From: JAGMDK01 sp023128695
Lineage (GTDB): Bacteria; Planctomycetota; Phycisphaerae; UBA1845; Fen-1342
Assembly (NCBI GenBank): GCA_030628805.1
Contig: DAOVQG010000212.1
Span: 1 to 8,225 of the forward strand
DNA: 8,225 bases
Direction of reading: 5' to 3'
A model generated the notes under the pieces. The model was not told the DNA's origin and searched no databases. It saw only the letters and a list, made by a program, of their open reading frames with translations. The translations under genes were made by a program, and so were the position numbers. Positions 6,652-8,225 of this stretch are shown piece after piece (within the stretch, counting starts at the first letter, position 1; the number at the start of each line of letters is the position of its first letter).

Positions 6652-8225
6652 ATGTCCGACGCGCTGAAGATCCGCCGGGCGCTGCTTAGCGTTTATGACA
6701 AGACCGGGATCGTCGACTTCGCGCGGGCCCTGCACGAGGAGTTCGGCATCGAGCTGATCTCGACCGGCGGTACCGCCCGGGTGCTCAAGGACGCCGACCT
6801 GCCGGTCACGCTGGTGGAAGAGATCACCGGGTTTCCGGAGCTGATGGACGGCCGCGTCAAGACGCTGCATCCGAGGATTCACGCCGCCATTCTGGCCGAC
6901 CGCGACAATCCCGAGCACCTGCGGCAGCTCGCCGAGCAGGGGATCGAGCCGATTGATATGGTGGTCGTGAACCTGTACCCGCTCGAGAAGACGATCGCCA
7001 AGCCGGATTGCACGTTTGAAGAGGCGATCGAAATGATCGACATCGGCGGTCCCTGCCTGCTGCGGGCGGCGGCGAAGAATCATAAGCATGTGCTGGTATG
7101 CACGCTGAGCCGGCAGCTTGATGAGGTGCTGAAACTGCTCCGGTCAGGCGATCAGTCGGCTTGGGACAGGGTGCGTTCGGAGTTCGCAAGACAAGTGTTC
7201 TGGAGCACCGGCACCTACGACGGCGAGATCGAAAGCTGGCTGAGCCGTCGCTGCCCCAATGGCGACCTTGGTGATCGTCTACTACGTCTTTTGAACGGCC
7301 GGGGTCTGCGCTATGGGGAAAATCCCCATCAAGAGGCGGATTACTTCATGCTCTGCGACGACCCGCGTTGCGACGCCGTCGCAAGCCAGGTTGGGCAGGC
7401 CCAGGCCGAGATATCCTTCAACAACTACGTGGACGCGAGCGCGGCATTGGAGCTGTGCGCCGAGTTGACGTCTGTGTGGCACCGGCTTCCAGCCGGTGGA
7501 CCTATGTGGCACCGGCTTCCAGCCGGTGGTGGCACAGGCAGGATGCCTGTGCCACGGAAGAAGATGTGGCAGCCCATCGGGGAAGAACTGCAAACCCGCG
7601 GAAATCTCCCACATATCCAGAAACCCGGCAAGACCTACTTTGTCACATTTCGGCTTAGGCAGGGTGAGTTGCCGCCGACTGCACGGGATATCGCGCTCGA
7701 TGCCTGTCGATTTTGGCAGGGCAAGAAAATGAATCTGCATATCGCGGCGGTCATGCCGAATCACGTGCACATGCTGCTTACACCCTTTGAAATCGAGTCG
7801 GGCGAAGCCGTTCCGCTCGGTGAACTGCTGCACAGTATCAAGAGCTTCAGTTCGAATGAGATCAATAAACTGCTGGGCAGATCCGGTTCCCTCTGGCTCG
7901 ATGAAAACTGGGACCGGATCATGCGGAGTCAAAAGGAGTTCGTGGAGACCTGGGAGTATATAGAGACAAATGCAGAACGTGCCGGACTCGGAGAGGCGTA
8001 CCGTTGGATCTGGAAAGGGACTACGGGGTTTGAGGAGACGGGGCTTGTTCGCCGGCAAGATGCCGGGCTCACAGCCTCCGCCCACCGGCTGGAAGCCGGT
8101 GCCACACAAGAGGGAGGTCCTCCGGACCACCGGCTGGAAGCCGGTGCCACACAAGAGGGAGGTCCTCCGGACCACCGGCTGGAAGCCGGTGCCACACAAG
8201 AGGGAGGTCCTCCGGACCACCGGCT
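6652..8225 (+). CDS. purH: purH, IMP cyclohydrolase/AICAR transformylase, carrying an in-frame RAYT insertion; 3' end outside the window
   Basis: PurH performs the last two steps of IMP synthesis in the cytoplasm: formylation of AICAR and closure of the ring. AAGGAG lies five bases before the ATG. Residues 1-272 are ordinary PurH: SVYDKTG, STGGTA (37-42) and MDGRVKTLHP (65-74) of the cyclohydrolase domain, NLYP (107-110), DIGGP...RAAAKNH (130-144), and RYGENPHQ (220-227) and SFNNYVDASAALELCAEL of the transformylase domain. The KHTNPCG-type catalytic motif, normally soon after, is missing. Instead the frame enters REP hairpins at about codon 273, then a transposase domain (about 305-462), then REP-encoded 15-residue repeats, with no stop by codon 524 at the window edge. 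Either the protein is a giant PurH with an inserted domain, or purH is broken. The PurH identification is firm; the activity of the product is not. Confidence 0.9.
   Translation, partial: MSDALKIRRALLSVYDKTGIVDFARALHEEFGIELISTGGTARVLKDADLPVTLVEEITGFPELMDGRVKTLHPRIHAAILADRDNPEHLRQLAEQGIEPIDMVVVNLYPLEKTIAKPDCTFEEAIEMIDIGGPCLLRAAAKNHKHVLVCTLSRQLDEVLKLLRSGDQSAWDRVRSEFARQVFWSTGTYDGEIESWLSRRCPNGDLGDRLLRLLNGRGLRYGENPHQEADYFMLCDDPRCDAVASQVGQAQAEISFNNYVDASAALELCAELTSVWHRLPAGGPMWHRLPAGGGTGRMPVPRKKMWQPIGEELQTRGNLPHIQKPGKTYFVTFRLRQGELPPTARDIALDACRFWQGKKMNLHIAAVMPNHVHMLLTPFEIESGEAVPLGELLHSIKSFSSNEINKLLGRSGSLWLDENWDRIMRSQKEFVETWEYIETNAERAGLGEAYRWIWKGTTGFEETGLVRRQDAGLTASAHRLEAGATQEGGPPDHRLEAGATQEGGPPDHRLEAGATQEGGPPDHR
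7474..7555. repeat. Left REP cluster of the RAYT element
   Basis: Two copies of GTGG plus CACCGGCT-TCC-AGCCGGTG (hairpins 7480-7498 and 7510-7528) are spaced exactly 30 bases. A third, different hairpin follows: GTGGCACAGGCA (7529-7540), GGA loop, TGCCTGTGCCAC (7544-7555), a perfect 12-bp stem. In the purH frame the first two encode WHRLPAGG twice. The third encodes GTGRMPVPR and contains a possible transposase start codon at 7543. Confidence 0.92.
7564..8225 (+). CDS. REP-associated tyrosine transposase (RAYT, IS200-like HUH family), in frame with purH
   Basis: This segment is the transposase part of the purH reading frame. RAYT proteins are HUH single-strand endonucleases that bind and cut REP hairpins. 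In purH numbering, the family start RGNLPH..PGKTYFVTFRL lies at about 316-334, the HUH motif MPNHVHMLL at 368-376 with H371 and H373, HSIKSFSSNEINKLLGRSG at about 392-410, and YIETNAERAGL at 436-446, where Y436 is the expected catalytic tyrosine. The domain ends near 462 (YRWIWKG), complete for a RAYT. Separate starts are possible at ATG 7564 or ATG 7543, but only weak GGAAG precedes 7564. No stop follows before the window edge, so the REP array downstream is also translated (HRLEAGATQEGGPPD repeats). All catalytic residues look intact. Whether it is made alone or only as a PurH fusion is not known. Confidence 0.88.
   Translation, partial: MWQPIGEELQTRGNLPHIQKPGKTYFVTFRLRQGELPPTARDIALDACRFWQGKKMNLHIAAVMPNHVHMLLTPFEIESGEAVPLGELLHSIKSFSSNEINKLLGRSGSLWLDENWDRIMRSQKEFVETWEYIETNAERAGLGEAYRWIWKGTTGFEETGLVRRQDAGLTASAHRLEAGATQEGGPPDHRLEAGATQEGGPPDHRLEAGATQEGGPPDHR
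8052..8225. repeat. Right REP array of the RAYT element, 45-bp units
   Basis: A hairpin CCGGCA-AGA-TGCCGG (8052-8066) precedes CACCGGCT-GGA-AGCCGGTG hairpins starting at 8083, 8128, 8173 and 8218, an exact 45-bp period; the last is cut by the window edge. Each unit also carries a small GGTCC-TCC-GGACC hairpin. The orientation is opposite to that of the left cluster and equal to that in the array at 1-325. The complete units are identical, which points to recent tandem duplication. In the purH frame each encodes the same 15 residues. Confidence 0.93.

Larger units (their letters stand above)
7474..8225 (+). mobile_element. REP-flanked RAYT element inserted in purH
   Basis: Purine-gene sequence stops near 7470 and is replaced by two CACCGGCT-TCC-AGCCGGTG hairpins, each preceded by GTGG, then a third hairpin, then a RAYT gene, then at least three complete oppositely oriented REPs and the start of a fourth. 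Inverted REPs around a RAYT gene are the classic arrangement for this domesticated IS200-like family. The right boundary, and any return to PurH sequence, lies outside the window. No target-site duplication can be assessed. Confidence 0.85.

Noticed and set aside
7282..8220. Long open frame on the - strand (312 codons) with LCGTGFQPVV repeats
   Set aside because: It is antisense to purH and the RAYT, whose motifs are clear on the + strand. Its repeated peptides are just the REP hairpins read backwards.
7474..8225. The purH insertion as an intein or a group I/II intron
   Set aside because: No intein splicing blocks or intron-type open frames are visible. The coding content is a RAYT flanked by REPs, which explains the insertion.

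Overview
The window looks like high-GC chromosomal DNA of a planctomycete-type bacterium, perhaps of the Phycisphaerae. This is an inference from three traits: secreted proteins ending in a dockerin-like NWRDID module, Cys-rich GACC...CDPNPC repeats, and dense palindromic REP-like repeats of the GTGGCACCGGCTTCC kind. There is no marker gene to settle the taxonomy. All three genes are on the + strand.

Layout. Positions 1-325 hold an array of a 59-bp composite repeat, each unit made of two different hairpins facing opposite ways. Positions 514-2805 encode a secreted M14 zinc carboxypeptidase with a propeptide, two beta-rich accessory regions and a C-terminal dockerin-like module. Positions 2806-3390 are intergenic and rich in palindromes: a short hairpin plus a chimeric half copy, a 42-bp nested palindrome and an 84-bp inverted-pair element. 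Positions 3391-6273 encode a 960-residue secreted protein with three lamin-tail-like domains separated by five Cys-rich repeats, ending in nearly the same dockerin-like module. Positions 6274-6651 repeat the palindrome families: the same 42-bp element in the opposite orientation, one inverted half-unit of the 59-bp repeat, and a second 84-bp element.

From 6652 a purH gene (AICAR transformylase/IMP cyclohydrolase) begins normally. At about codon 273, before the expected KHTNPCG-type motif, it runs into a REP-flanked REP-associated tyrosine transposase (RAYT). The frame stays open from the purH start codon through the left REP hairpins, the whole transposase and the right REP array to the window edge at 8225, 524 codons without a stop. 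The REP repeat periods inside this frame are 30 and 45 bp, both multiples of three, while the intergenic array has a period of 59 bp. This in-frame REP/RAYT insertion in a purine-biosynthesis gene is the most unusual thing here. The C-terminal part of PurH, if present, lies beyond the window.

The two secreted proteins are unrelated apart from their C-terminal modules and 3' flanking repeats, and are probably exported and located by a shared system. purH is functionally separate from them. No tRNA, rRNA, CRISPR array or convincing intrinsic terminator with a T-tract was seen.
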